DNA of 64,000 nt from contig OY804575.1 of the NCBI GenBank assembly GCA_963680875.1, positions 106,548,505 through 106,612,504 on the forward strand. The letters are read 5' to 3'. Every line of letters starts with the position of its first letter. Positions within the stretch are counted from its first letter, which is position 1. The position numbers were made by a program, and so were the translations under genes. The DNA is from Bathymodiolus brooksi. Taxonomy: Eukaryota > Mollusca > Bivalvia > Mytilida > Modiolidae. A model generated the notes under the pieces. It saw only the letters and a program-made list of their open reading frames with translations. It was not told the origin of the DNA and made no database searches. This document shows, piece by piece, positions 21,861 to 33,961 of the stretch.

Positions 21861-24112
21861 ACTTTCGGCTGCAAGTCTAGTGCACCTTTTATGCTTCAAT
21901 TATAATCTTTAATGAAATCTATACATTTGTTAGTGAAAAACATAATTACCAGTACCTTCGCATGGCCTTGTTAATATTAGTAGCATGTTATATAAATAGT
22001 GTTAGTCATCTTAGTACAATACAATTAAAATTTATCAATGAATGCAATATGGATTTTGAGAGTCATTTTATAAGTGTTGCTAATGTTAGACTTGTTTGTT
22101 TACTTCCTATTGTAGCGCATACATATATGTACTTTCGTTTTTGACCCACGTGCTGGGGGGTATGAAAAATCTAAAATGTTTGGTGTTTGTTTATCAATAT
22201 TATATATGGAGTATTCAATACAACGGAAATTAAATATAGATTATTTAAGACATTAATATATACAGAAAGTATTTGAGTTTTGAAAAAGAGATACTTGAAA
22301 TCACTCTCAATTTCTATTCAACGACTTTAACAAGGTATAGGAACTTCATCTTCACATTACTGACTGTGAGTAGATAGTATTTTTTTCATTTATGTCTGAC
22401 ATGAAAAATAAAAAGAGCAAAATAACAAAACAAAATAATGATATGCAGAAAAATAGAAATACATACAGAAAACAACATACATTGTAACAAACAAAAAAGA
22501 CACACATAAGAAAGAACACACAGTGTGTGACCTAAACATTATTTGTTCAATTTATGTATATGGTATGATTTACTGAATATGATACTTGCCAACATACAAC
22601 AGTGTACACTGCAAATATACACACAAGTACACACTGCAAATATAAACACCAGTGTATACTGTACATGTATGTTGCATATATTATTGCACGATTATATTTA
22701 CATTAATTCCATGTATGAAATATTTGATATGTGTTACCAATGATAATTGTAAAACGTTTTCTTCCCTAATACAGTCATTTTTTTTGTAATTTACTAAGCC
22801 GGCGCTAACCCACGCCGTATTGGTGAAAGGCTTGTATGAGTTGTTAGGTAATACAACTACATAACTCATTGAACCACCCGGGCCAAGTCATAATTAAAAG
22901 GTTGGAAGCCGACTAATTTTAACACCGTTGGGAGCACGTAAGCAAAGAGCCTCAACAGGACAGCCAAAATCGGCTAAGGTCATTTATGACTGAATGGAGT
23001 ATCGTCTTAGTTCTATTATTGATTACTTTAATTATGAGATGTACAATTCAGTATATCTAATAAACCATGTCAATGCCGAAACACGGACTACTTGGCTAAG
23101 AAAGGTAAGCAAATGTATAAGTGATATGATTCTATTCTAGATTCGTAGCAAACAATATTTTATTTGTTACCATTTCTATTTTCATTTTGCACATGAGTAT
23201 AACACATAATGGGTTCATTATGTTACTCCAATTTCGCTTTTATTTTGAACTTGTATCTGCTGATCTATTTGAATTAATCTTTCGAGAGAACTCGTATTGA
23301 AGTCATTGTCAGCAATTTAATTGTAGTGTAGGTTACGTCTCTGTGAAACTATTTTACTCGCATTGTTTTCAGGGTTGAACAGTAAATATATTTCGTTTCA
23401 AGTCTTATATTAAGAATTACAATAGGAACTGATATACGTCTATTTGGTAATCATTTTCATTTCAAAACAGGGCTAGTTGTGAATGACATACGTTTGATCA
23501 AGCAATACAGAGCCCTTTCTTCACGCTGCGACGTTACATGCGGTCTTTCGAGATGTGGCAAGACTTTCACGGTGTTCGTGTGGGTTGTTTTCTCGCAAGC
23601 CGGCAGACTACTGTATAATTATAGCACATCTGACGTCCAATAGCCTTTGAAGGACATTCCTGTTGACCGCATGTCGATTATGAACTTGGATTGGTGTTTT
23701 TTTTTTAATCAAGGGTTCTGAATAAATCCTCAACATGAACACATCAGTAAGTTGACAAATGTATTTGTCATGTTTTGCAATTGATTCTAGCTATGCTAAA
23801 TATGTATATATCAAACCATGGTGATGATGACTTCTGGATTTGAAGAGTCAAAATGTGTAAGAAAATACAGCATTGTTCAATGAAATACTTGAGGTCAAAG
23901 ATAAAGCTAAAAATTAATTAGTGTACATCCAGAGAGAATCTACAGATTTCCCGAGAAAAGCAACAATATAAATATATCTACAAAATAACGTGATCGGTTC
24001 ATAATGAGTTTTGTCTTCTTGTTTTTTTTCCGTTTTTTTTTTTCACTTTATTTAATTTTTTTTTTCATTTTTTCAAATAGATTCATAATGTGAACTGTGT
24101 TATATTTTACAG

Positions 24113-24248
24113 AATTTCAGCTGGTGACCATGGATTTGATTGTGTAGACGTTGTGGAACATGCAACAATACTTTATGTGAGCGATTTGAAGGAAATTGCA
24201 CACATGGATGTATTGAAGGCTTCAAAGGACACCAGTGTCTTGTCTCAG
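24113..24248 (+). pseudogene. locus 2 exon 8: EGF-like module with two frameshifts
   Basis: This aligns with 58187-58324 but is 136 bases against 138. One base is missing in the first 25 bases and another about 25 bases later, so no single frame encodes the module. The stretch from about 24170 is clear: CNNTLCERFEGNCTHGC, then GFKGHQCLVS. The acceptor (TTTTACAG) and the GT donor are kept. Intact splice sites with broken frames again point to a decayed unprocessed gene. Confidence 0.82.
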
Positions 24249-26589
24249 GTTTTTGAAATATAGTTTACCATTGTAAAGATAATTCCGGTAAATAGTAATA
24301 ATACCCATCGATACACACATAATCTGACATATTAAGATAATCATTCCATGAATATTTTCATGGGAATCAAACAAATATGCATTCCACAAGTTACTTATCT
24401 AGGTGCTGTGGAACGCGTCACGGTCACATCTCAATAGATACAACACAATATAAAGCGGATAGGCGAACTATAAATATGTTATTTCAAAAGTCCAAAATGG
24501 GCGAAATAGAGTGCAATAAAAAATATATTAATGAAAACGTAGATATATAATTTAATTAAATTAATAAAATCGTAGACATGACATAAAATAGCATGACACG
24601 TACTTTTGATCTACAGTTACACCACAGTCAGATGGACAAACTACAAAGGATATATAGAATCTAACACCGGGAAAAGTGCAAGACAGGGAAATCTCCGACA
24701 CCCGAGGGTGTCGGAGATTTCCCTGTCTAGCACTTTTTGCTGGTGTTTGATTTTATTCCTCACTTTTATCAGCTGTTTTTAGTTTCGTGTTTCTTAATGT
24801 ACATTTAGCAGACGATCATGTAAACAATGTGAGTTATTTCCCCTTGATGTCAATCAAAAAGGTAGTTCCGTATTTGTGTGTATTGCGTGAAGGTTATTAT
24901 GTAATAATATGGCTGATTGTTAGGATTTGCGTGTTTATAAAAGATTGAAAACATATACACAGTGAATTGTTTATTTTAAAAAGGAAAAGCATGGGGAATT
25001 GGGTGGGAAAGGGGCAGTTGACATAAACTTTACTGCATGCATTTGCCGGTAAAACTCACGTGATTTTTTGTCTTGCACTAGTGGGATTTAGCCTGAGAGA
25101 AAACAACTTCTCGAGGATAAACAGCTAGATGTGCACCTCACATGAAGGCAATACCTGTGTTATTATGCCGAAGCTACTCCAAATCGATACCTACACACAC
25201 ATATACACGACTACTTAATGTCCTGACCTGGCACAAACATTTCAATACCATCTGGCAGAGTCACTCTGGTTTTATGGGTCCAAATGTTCTATCTTTGTGT
25301 GACGATGCGGTCAATAAAGTATTATCCACCTGTGAGCAAAACTACATTAATTCTGTAAGAAGACATTATGTTGTTTCTGAAAATGCATGATTAGAAATTA
25401 TGTTGACTTGGTTTTATTCTCAGTTTAGCATTTTACTGACTTGTACTATGTTGATTAAGCTCAAAAGACACAATCACTTCTAAAATAATTACAGTTTTGC
25501 CTCGTACATAGATTAGATATTAGTTCAAAATAGTCTTAATATAACCATGAGTACTATTTATTAATAATGGCTAACAATCATTCACTGATCCTGTTTATGT
25601 TTACGTTGTCATTCATTTTTGTAATAGCATATGATCTACTTAAGAAATGATTCATGGGAGCCATCCCTTGTATCCAGTTTTAAAATGGGTAACATTATTT
25701 TCGTAAAATACCGAGCTTTAGCTAGCGATAAAGTGCATCGTAATTATAGCAACCCATGTTAAAACGTGATACAAACTATGGCTTCCATGGAATATTTCGA
25801 TTCTGGTAGGACAAACTTATTTTTTGAAGCGAAGCCCGTAATGAAAATGCATATCATGATATAATTTGGTATTCTTCATGGTCACAGTTGTTTTTCTTAT
25901 ATAAATAACAAGACGGTGTTGAAATAATGTTACCGATATTTTGCAATTTGGTGGCATTTTGATTTTAGCAACTTAAAGAAATAAAATGCTCACAAATTCG
26001 GAAAATAAATCGGAGGACGACAAACTACAAATGTCAGAGCCGATTGATGGTTATCTTTAGTATTTTTCCAAAAAAATACATTTAAATAAATGATGCACCT
26101 ATTTTTATGCTTGTATGCACTACGGTCCTATATGAATACATGAAATAACAAATGATGTTAATTTTTTCCCACACTACGCATGCGGGAATTAAAATATATC
26201 GGGACTTTTATCACGGTATTATTTATATGACCAACGAATGACGTATTGTTATAATTGTGTATGAGCGAATTTGTGCAGGTTTTTTTTATCGTTTTGTTTA
26301 TATCTGAATTGACGTTGGAAATGCAATAATCAAGAACCGGATGATTGAGATCCCACTAACCGGCTTAAAACCACCATGTGTTAATGTCTGTCCCCACACG
26401 GAACCTGGACCCGACACATTATATATCATGCTCTTTTGTATATTCAGTGGTATGAGGTGAGAAGTAATTGTTAACTGTTGATATCGGTGGAATTATTGAC
26501 TATCACAAATATTTCTTTTCATAATATTGATTTCGACCTACAGACTCCATAAAAAGTATCTTGCTATATTTGTATATTTTTTATTTTAG
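24249..26589. other. downstream of locus 2 exon 8
   Basis: Contains a hairpin element (24659-24757), an 82-codon open frame at 25142 with no motif, and a 27-codon frame at 25567-25650 that is strongly hydrophobic in the middle (ILFMFTLSFIFVIA) with KK after it. Either nothing or a small membrane exon is here; no phosphatase exon was found. Confidence 0.45.
24659..24757. repeat. perfect-core hairpin element
   Basis: Arms agacagggaaatctccgac and its complement are perfect over about 23 bases around a two-base centre within cacccgagggtgt. Weaker pairing extends outwards (aacaccgggaaaagtgca against agcactttttgctggtgtt). It belongs with the other foldback elements in the window. Confidence 0.8.
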
Positions 26590-26694
26590 ATATATACAAG
26601 GGAAAATAGATGGAGATGCAAAGAAACACAACAGACAAAATGAGAGAGAATATGTAAATGGTACATTCACTAACGATTATGCAAATATTAGTAA
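26590..26694 (+). CDS. possible cytoplasmic-tail exon of locus 2
   Basis: A good acceptor (TTATTTTAG ending at 26589) opens a frame that runs through KKHNRQNEREYVNGTFT and NDYANI to a GTAAGC donor. The stretch is hydrophilic with two Tyr in short-motif settings (EYVNG, DYANI). It resembles tyrosine-bearing juxtamembrane tails but has no domain signature. The required entry phase (2) does not match the phase-1 exit of exon 8, so another exon would have to lie between. Speculative. Confidence 0.3.
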
Positions 26695-27959
26695 GCTTTT
26701 CCCTAATTACATTGGACAGTGGGCGTCCGAAAAGAATATGATCAATTATATACATGCCTGATATGTTCTATGGCTCACTGATCGTCAACTCTTGTAATAA
26801 TAGTTGTAACCTGTAGTCTTACATTGTAAATCTGGCAGTAATCGTTTTCTGAATTATTCATCACGAACGCATTAATACAAAGAAGTAAAATATTAAAACT
26901 GCTGATACACTTTTAGTAGTTGCAATTTAAAATATAATCTTATTGTAAAACGTACGTTATTTAAGCATGAATATTAATAATAAATTGCTGGAGACCACGA
27001 GCCTAATTTAAGAATGAATTGTAGTATATACGAAAACAATAGAGAAGTGAGACTGAAGGTCGTGTAAAATGTAATTTGGAAAAAATGTCAAACTCCAAAA
27101 GTATGCATTATTATTCTCTGTCAATGCAGGTGGAAAATTGGTATTTCACTTTCAATTTCAGTATTTGATATTGTTTCAATGCTGAATACAAAACAAAACT
27201 ACGATACCTATCTGGTTTGGTTTCATTTAGGAATATGATATTTCAGTATTATCAATGTATTTTCTTTATACTAGTCGTGATAATAACAGTTATATTGGTG
27301 TTCGTTTGACATGTAACATATTAATTACATTGAAATAAAACAATAAAAAACAATAAAAAACGAATATAACAAATAACAGAACAAGACCAAAACAACATAA
27401 GAAAGCAAAGAAAAAAGTACGACACCACAACAACATTTATTCCGATTAAGATCAGATTTTCCACTAGCTCCCATTTTCTGAAATGTCGCAGCGTGTGAGA
27501 TCTAGGAACATCCCAATACGGGTCATATGCATATATAATGATATGATAAATACTACTATGACCTTTTTCATCCAAACTGATTGTTCGTACCATGCACGTG
27601 ACATTGTCTCGCAATCGCTGTTTTCAAATGTAGGTACATATGGTCACTCGCATGTCTCCCAGTTGGTTTTTCACACGTTTAGTGCGCCGCAATGTCAGTA
27701 AAGGCGAATAATTGAAAGATTTTAATAAGATTGGAGAACAGTTAGAATCCACTTCTAAAATGATACATGTTTCATTGCCATTTAATGGATATTCAGCCAA
27801 AGTTGCCACCATCTTATAATTGTTCTTACACAACATTTTGAACCTTTGAATAAATCCTTTGTAACCATTCGTCTATTAGTGGGGTTAATATTGATTGGTA
27901 GACATATATATATAATGTGCTCATTGTCTGCTTGGCACTTTGCTATTGGTTCATAATTC

Positions 27960-28200
27960 TAAAGGGGTCGTCGTGGCCGTGATCGTATGGCAGATTTACA
28001 TTTACCCGTGTCGAAAACAGCTAACGTTGTGAGTTCGAACCCCGTTCAATGCGATGTGTACTCAATACAACATTATGTGATAAAGTGCGTCAATGACTTG
28101 TAACATATCGGTGATTTCCTCTGGGTACGCTGGTTTTCTCCAACAATAAAACTGACCTCCACGATATAACTGAAACTAAACCGTTTTGATATCTGATCCC
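27960..28200 (+). repeat. tRNA-derived SINE, near complete
   Basis: The head at 27962-28050 has an A-box-like tcgtggccgtgatcg and a B box gagttcgaacccc. The body continues through gtaacatatcggtgatttcc, gctggttttctcc and aactgacctccacgatataactgaaac. Diverged, mostly reverse-oriented relatives are at 9120, 21730, 39500, 40860 and 50338, so the family is common here. Confidence 0.75.
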
Positions 28201-28727
28201 TATCTTGCACTTTATGTATGCATAATACATTATTCTTCGTGACCTAGACATACACATACTAATAGTTGTATAAAAGAGAGTATATATTATTCATGTTATG
28301 CAATTGAAATAAAATTAAAAGTTTGAGATATATCATTTTACATATTGTCTTTGGCGATACACTAGCATATAATGATACGTCATCTTTGGCCGTTCAGTTA
28401 TATGCAAACCATTTAAATATATTGACCAATAAAACAACAGCTCTTGGCGTGTACCCGGCTCACTGATGATTGATGAGTTGGAAACATGAACCTTGGCATG
28501 ACCGCAAACGGGATGCCGCAAGATGTGAATGTACCGCTAAAAACTAAAACAAATATATACTTTTAATAAGATTGTATATCAAGGTGCATAAAAGTCAGTA
28601 TTAAATGTAGCTTATTAACTAATCCACTCATAGTAGCTATTGTATTTACATTTATAAATAATATAATATTGTAGCTTAATATTATAAAAAAAAAACTGTA
28701 TTGTAAATAACGATTTTTGTATTATAG

Positions 28728-28801
28728 GTAATAACAGCACATACACATATTATGAAGAAACCATTCCTTCAGTACAGGAACAAACTTATGATACAAAATA
28801 A
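28728..28801 (+). CDS. possible terminal exon with Tyr-rich tail
   Basis: The acceptor is TTGTATTATAG. The frame, entered in phase 1, encodes 23 residues (NNSTYTYYEETIPS, then QEQTYDTK) and ends in TAA at 28799-28801. It has four Tyr in acidic surroundings, as in cytoplasmic tails that are phosphorylated. A phase-1 entry fits the receptor exons. A 35-bp minisatellite starts right after it. It could be the old 3' end of locus 2 or a chance frame. Confidence 0.35.
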
Positions 28802-28811
28802 CAAGAACGGT

Positions 28812-29125
28812 CAGAATTATATAGCGCCATTGTTCATACTCGGTAGAGGAATTATATAACATCATTGTCTTTGTCAGTGGAGGAATCATATAACATTATT
28901 TTTCATGCTTGGTAGAGGAATTACATAACATTATTTTTCATGCTCTGCAGAGGAATTATATAACATTATTTTTCATGCTCTGCAGAGGAATCATATAACA
29001 TTATTTTTCATACTTGGTAGAGGAATTATATAACATTATTTTTCATACTTGGTAGATGAATTATATAACATCATTTTTCATTGTCAGTGGAGGAATTATA
29101 TTACATTATTCTTCCTGCTCAGTGG
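28812..29125 (+). repeat. 35-bp minisatellite
   Basis: The unit gaggaattatataacattat plus tttcatgctyggta repeats about eight to nine times with a step of 34-35 bases (starts at 28846, 28880, 28915, 28950 and onwards). The ends are more diverged than the middle. Confidence 0.85.
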
Positions 29126-29659
29126 AAGTGATTATCTGACTTTATGAAACAATAAACAGAGATTTTGCCCACATAGACATTTTATACAACAAGTATGTCA
29201 CACACCGTCTGGTTAGTGCATTCTATAACGTGTGAATACAAATCGTAATATTTAACATTCATTTTGCATATTTTAATAATGTTTAGTATGTCAGAGAGAA
29301 CTCTGTTTATTTAATTAGTTGTTTGCTCTTACTTCTAAATATAAATATTATTTAGTACACCGACTCTCGTAAGATTTAAAAATGAAATAATACTAAACTT
29401 TCAACCAAAATATAATTGTCACTATCATCTTTCGTCATATGTACCCACCTTACATACTACTTTGCATTAGGGTGTCGATATAGTCCGAAAATGTTTTAGA
29501 AATAGAAGACGTTATATTCTCATCTGTGATTGCGTGTGTTCCTGGAAAGACAACATGCATAACATATATATGTATTAATACTTAACTAGGTGTTGTTTTA
29601 ATCGGCGGATGTTTTTCTTTGTGGAAATAATACTTACCAAATAAATGTGCGGTAACCAA
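29126..29659. other. no recognisable feature
   Basis: A+T-rich intergenic sequence between the minisatellite and the dispersed repeat. Confidence 0.5.
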
Positions 29660-30390
29660 ATTACGCTTCACTGAATCAAAGCATAATACGGAATAATAAA
29701 TGTATTTTTGCCAAATTAAATGCAGTTTTTTATACTCAAAACGGCTGTATGAACAAGAAAAAAAATATTACAACAGATAATTCCGTCACAAAAACCTGAT
29801 TGATGCAGCAAACTCCTACCTTCCACAGCTGTTCCATAACGTGATGAATGTCACAATTTTAAACGTTGAGCTTTGAAATCTTTCAACGTCATGGGGTCAC
29901 ACCAAGGTTTTGTTTACATGTTGTTGACATTTTAATTATTGAAATTGTTTCGCAAACCCGTTGTTTTGTTATGTGATATATTAATGTTATGTTAATAAAG
30001 ATTATAAAAATTACTACATATGAAATTGTATTGAATTAGAAATTTAGTACAGGATTTTCCTTCATGAGATACCTCATATATGAAACATGAAGTGACACAT
30101 ATGTTGACGTCATTGAAGACAGAATGTCAGAGGTATGGAAAGGGACATCTAGAAATGCGAAAAATGAAAATAAAAGACGCAAATATATTTAATACAGTTG
30201 AATTCTGTATTAAGAAAAACAATGGTTAAATCCGTAATATATCTGTTATTCAGCTATCAGACAGGGTATATAATGTGACATCCCCGGCTTATGATATATA
30301 TTTTCTTCGGCTGCACCTCAGGGAATATAGATCCTAAGCCGGGAATGTCACATTATATACCCTGGCTGATAACTGAATAACATATAATAT
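29660..30390 (+). repeat. 0.7-kb dispersed repeat, copy 2, with terminal hairpin
   Basis: Same order as 2545-3255: attacgcttcactgaatca at the start, tcgcaaacccgttgttttgt in the middle, and the ttattcag...ctgaataacatat hairpin at about 30242-30385. Both copies end just after the hairpin. A short tail-like echo (taccctgtctagcacctga) occurs again at about 30972. Confidence 0.75.
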
Positions 30391-31896
30391 ACGACACAAG
30401 TTGTTATTTCTGGCATCGATACGAATGGCATGCTTCTCATTTAAACCACATGACATATATATATATGAGAAGCATGTCATTCGTATTGACTGGGTTTCTA
30501 TTCTATTAACCCGTACCAATGTTATTTCATTGTGTTCGTCATTGCATTTTATTATCGATAAAATAAACATGTTCTAATTAAAAATAAACGTATAAATGGA
30601 GCTGCAATGACGTAACTGATGTTTATGTATCTAATAAAAGGGAGGGGAGAGACACCACACCACCGGAACAATCGATAGCTATGCCTTACAAATACATGAC
30701 CACTCCCTTTCCTGAATTGGCACAGACACCACAGTAAAAGGTGTCTGGGGTAAGCTAGTCTTATTGGGCCAAACTTCCCCTCCTACTAAAATGGGGGGGG
30801 GGGAGGGGGGAGAGGAGAGGAAGGGGTCATGCAAGTAAATGATGTCCACATATAAGCGCATTCTACAACTAAACAAATGACGTCCTCTACGGAAACCGGT
30901 TTTCTCTAATGTTTAAAAAGGAAATGCAAGTAATTGATGTTTTAAGAATTACAAGCTATGCACCTTTATATACCCTGTCTAGCACCTGAATAACATATGA
31001 TATGCTGACTATATCAATTAAATGAAAAACTAAAATACCACACATATATCACAAAGAACAAAGCCTAATCAAACTTATAAATAATTTACATTAAATACTT
31101 ATAATTTGCATCGTAAATAAACAAAATCAAAACTGTATTCAAATTAAACCAATTAAAAGTAGGGTAAATTTAAATTCACGGGACAACACACAACATTCCA
31201 TTCATCTGACGATTTAAAATATAAACGAGTCTATTTGGCTTTCAGTAATATGATACTGTTTTTTAAAAGCATAATTAATATCTGTACATATAATCAACAG
31301 CTATATTTATTTAACAACATGTTCACTACCTGCATTGATATAATTTCGTTTCCATCACACTCAACCCTGATAAATACTTTATATATATATATATATAAAA
31401 TGAAAAACAAAATGTTTCGCTAAGGAAAACAAACAGTTTTTCGACATGTTCAATGATTTGAGGTGAGAGGTCATTCTTCGTTTTGTTGATATTGGTGGAA
31501 TTGTTCAGCTCCGTTGTTTACATATTCTTTCTAAAGAAAGTTTTGACATTTTGTACTTCACATAATATTGTCAAGTTTGCAATTTCGCCACTCGTCATTT
31601 CGGCACAGCATACATTTATATGTATTTTGATATTGTTGATCAGTATTTTTCGCATATTATTAAGCATATAATGATCAACAGACATCTGTAGATATGCAAT
31701 ATTTTTCTCTTTTGAATTAGGAAAGATCCGTTTGCAATGCAGCAAACGAAAACAAATTAAATAATATATAACTACTATCCTCAACATCGGGGAAACACTG
31801 TGTAGGTATGTGGGTTTGAGCTCTGGGAACTTTCACCAGTATCCACTGTATTGTGTTCAACAAATATAAATAGTTTATACTATATATATATATATA
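30391..31896. other. intergenic, G-tract and AT-rich sequence
   Basis: After the short hairpin lies a G-rich run at 30793-30826 (11 G, then A, then 6 G, then short G blocks). Nothing else was recognised up to the integrase element. Confidence 0.5.
30419..30486. repeat. short hairpin
   Basis: Arms tacgaatggcatgcttctca and its near-perfect complement flank an AT-rich loop of about 24 bases. Confidence 0.75.
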
Positions 31897-33914
31897 TTAC
31901 AGGCAATTTCTTAAATTAGGCATTTTGTAAAATGCCTGAAATTTTAGTCAATTTACAATATGTCTATTTCAGTCAGGCATTTTATAAAATGCCTGAAAAT
32001 CTCTAGGCATTTTACAAAATGCCTGAATATGTTAACCCTTTTTCTACAAATTGCCTAACCCATTTCAGTCATTTTAAAAAAAATGAATTTAAATATAAAA
32101 CAGCATTTATTTAAAAAGAGAACCTTAAAATTTGACTTAAACATGTTAAATCATTTAATACTTTTATAGTATTGCCTTAAGAAATAAATTCTTGGGCTTG
32201 TTTAAAGAGATATGTGAAGAATGTCAGTTGAAAAAAAGAAAAGTCGCTAGTAAAGGCCTTGTTGTGACAACGTTACTTTCTAAGGACTTAAACTGCAGAG
32301 GACAGGTCGATTTAGTAGATATGCAATCATTGCCAGATGGATATTATAAATTCATAATGCTCTACCAGGACCATCTTACAAAATTTTCTGTTTTGAAAGC
32401 TCTTACATCGAAGCGTGCTGCAGAAGTTGGTTATCAATTGTTTGGTATATTCCTCCTTTTTGGAGCGCCTCACATCTTGCAGTCAGACAACGGTCGGGAA
32501 TTCACTGCTAATGTAATCAAAGAGTTGAATGATTGGTTGCCCGATTGCTGTATTGTCCACGGTAAACCAAGACATCCACAATCTCAGGGGAGTATAAAAA
32601 GAGGTAATACTGACATTAAAAACATGCTCATAATTTGGATGAGAGAAAATAACAGCACTTCTTGGAAAGTTGGTTTAAAATTTGTACAATTCAATAAAAA
32701 CAACAGCCATCATTCTCGAATAAATAGGACACCGTACAAGGCGATGTTTGGAAGTGATGCAAAAATAGGCTTAACTTCGTCACAACTACCACAGGAAATT
32801 GTGTCTACTTTGTCTACGGAAGAGGATCTAGTTGCACATCTTGAAAATAAGCAAACCCAAGATCCTACACTACAAATTTCTTCAGTTCAGGCCTGTGACA
32901 ACCCGAGTACAGATGCCAATGATTCCGTCCATGGTGTGCCATCAGAAGCTTCACTTGACATTGTTCAATGTGCAGTATGTGAAATGCCTTGTTTTGATTT
33001 TATGAAATGTTCCGTTTGCAATAAATTTGTTCACGAACTTTGCTCAAAGTCAGAGGCATCAAACGCAATCTGTCAGCTATGTTCGAATGAGAAAGATATT
33101 TCTATAGAAAGGTCACAAGCTGCTGAATCACTTAAACGTCAAGCTACAAGGATGCGAAATCGATCTGAAAAAATTCTAACAGAGGTTGAAATAGGACAAA
33201 ATGTTCCGATTCCGATACCAAATGTAGACAGAGGAAAAGAAGATCCAAGGAATGTAATGGCAGTTGTAACAGAAAGAGTACACAACGGTTACCAGCTTGG
33301 TACGTCTGGTGGCATGCTATTAGGTTCATACACAAAAAACCAGTTCGACCTTTCGGATGGTCAATTTTTAGATAAAGAAACAGTTGATAAAACTTCTAAA
33401 ATATCTTTGGGTAATGCTGTTAGGAGCATTTCTGTTTGTGGTGGCCAAGGGTTTACCAAATGTGGGTGCAGTGCGAGTGGAAAACTTAGATGTAACACTA
33501 AAAGATGTGCGTGTGAAAAGGCTGCAGTGTTGTGTAACAGTCGATGTCACCCAAACATTGCTTGTAACAATAAATAAGTTGCTATAATAACAGTTTTGTA
33601 AATAAGTTAATTAATATTGAATCATTAAGTCTAAATACCTTAGATGAGATATGAAAATTTAGTTTCTACTTCTTCGTTTTGTACAATTAAACATGTATTC
33701 AATACAATCTTATATCTATTGCATTAAAATTATGTTGATAAATCAATTCAGGCCAGGCATTTTGTAAAATGCCTGCCATTCTTTCCAGGCATTTAACAAA
33801 ATGCCTTGAAGTTTTAGTCATTTTATAAAATGCCTAAAATTGGCAGTCATTTTATAAATTGCCTAAAAAGTTCAGGCATTTTACAAAATGCCTGAATTAT
33901 GAAATTGCCTGTAA
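31897..33914 (+). mobile_element. Ginger/KRBA2-like integrase element with palindrome-rich ends
   Basis: The element is bounded by perfect 14-base inverted repeats ttacaggcaatttc (31897) and its complement ending at 33914. The subterminal regions (31919-32025 and 33750-33895) each hold several copies of the palindrome aggcattttgtaaaatgcct or its variants. Inside is one integrase ORF. The total of about 2.0 kb is short for the family and the N-terminal coding part is missing, so it is a deleted, probably non-autonomous copy. The AT-rich flanks hide any target duplication. Confidence 0.8.
32192..33577 (+). pseudogene. integrase (rve) protein with PHD-like finger and Cys-rich tail, Ginger/KRBA2 type
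   Basis: This is an open frame of 461 codons. It opens at a TTG; the frame is open upstream to 32159, and the first in-frame ATG is residue 44, so the true N-terminus is lost or spliced. Residues 7-200 are a retroviral-type integrase core: ICEECQLKK, GQVDLVDMQ (first Asp), LQSDNGREF (second Asp at residue 99), HPQSQGSIKRGN. The third catalytic residue, normally Glu in SVER/SIER, is Lys 136. Residues 260-297 are a Cys/His finger (CAVC, CSVC, HELC, CQLC), and 423-454 a Cys-rich CXC-like tail (KCGCSASGK, RCACEK, CNSRCH). DNA transposons of the Ginger group and host KRBA2-like genes share this order. Likely inactive. Confidence 0.8.
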
Positions 33915-33961
33915 CATATATATATATACAGTGTATGCTCGTTGCCGTGAACCCAAATAGG

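Larger units (their letters stand above)
20074..24112 (+). other. locus 2 interval between exons 6 and 8; exon 7 missing
   Basis: Collinear with locus 3 over several stretches (20176-20400 with 53940-54170; 20920-21300 with 54814-55200; 23260-23425 with 56030-56195). The match breaks at about 23425, at the attacaata that in locus 3 lies about 30 bases before exon 7. Bases 23425 to 24112 contain no recognisable copy of that exon. Other contents are SINE body at 21730-21860, a short dispersed repeat at 21655-21710, gtacactgcaaatata-type repeats at 22590-22665 and poly-T at 24030-24070. Confidence 0.65.

Noticed and set aside
27321..27614. 97-codon minus-strand frame with a long hydrophobic end
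   Set aside because: The hydrophobic part comes from an AAC/AAA-rich low-complexity stretch on the plus strand; no motif, no splice support and no partner in the other locus.
28812..29125. CRISPR-like array
   Set aside because: Units are contiguous 35-base tandem copies with no unique spacers, in an animal genome; a minisatellite.
32192..32194. TTG as the start codon of the integrase frame
   Set aside because: The frame is open further upstream and nuclear animal genes start at ATG; the true N-terminus is missing or in another exon.
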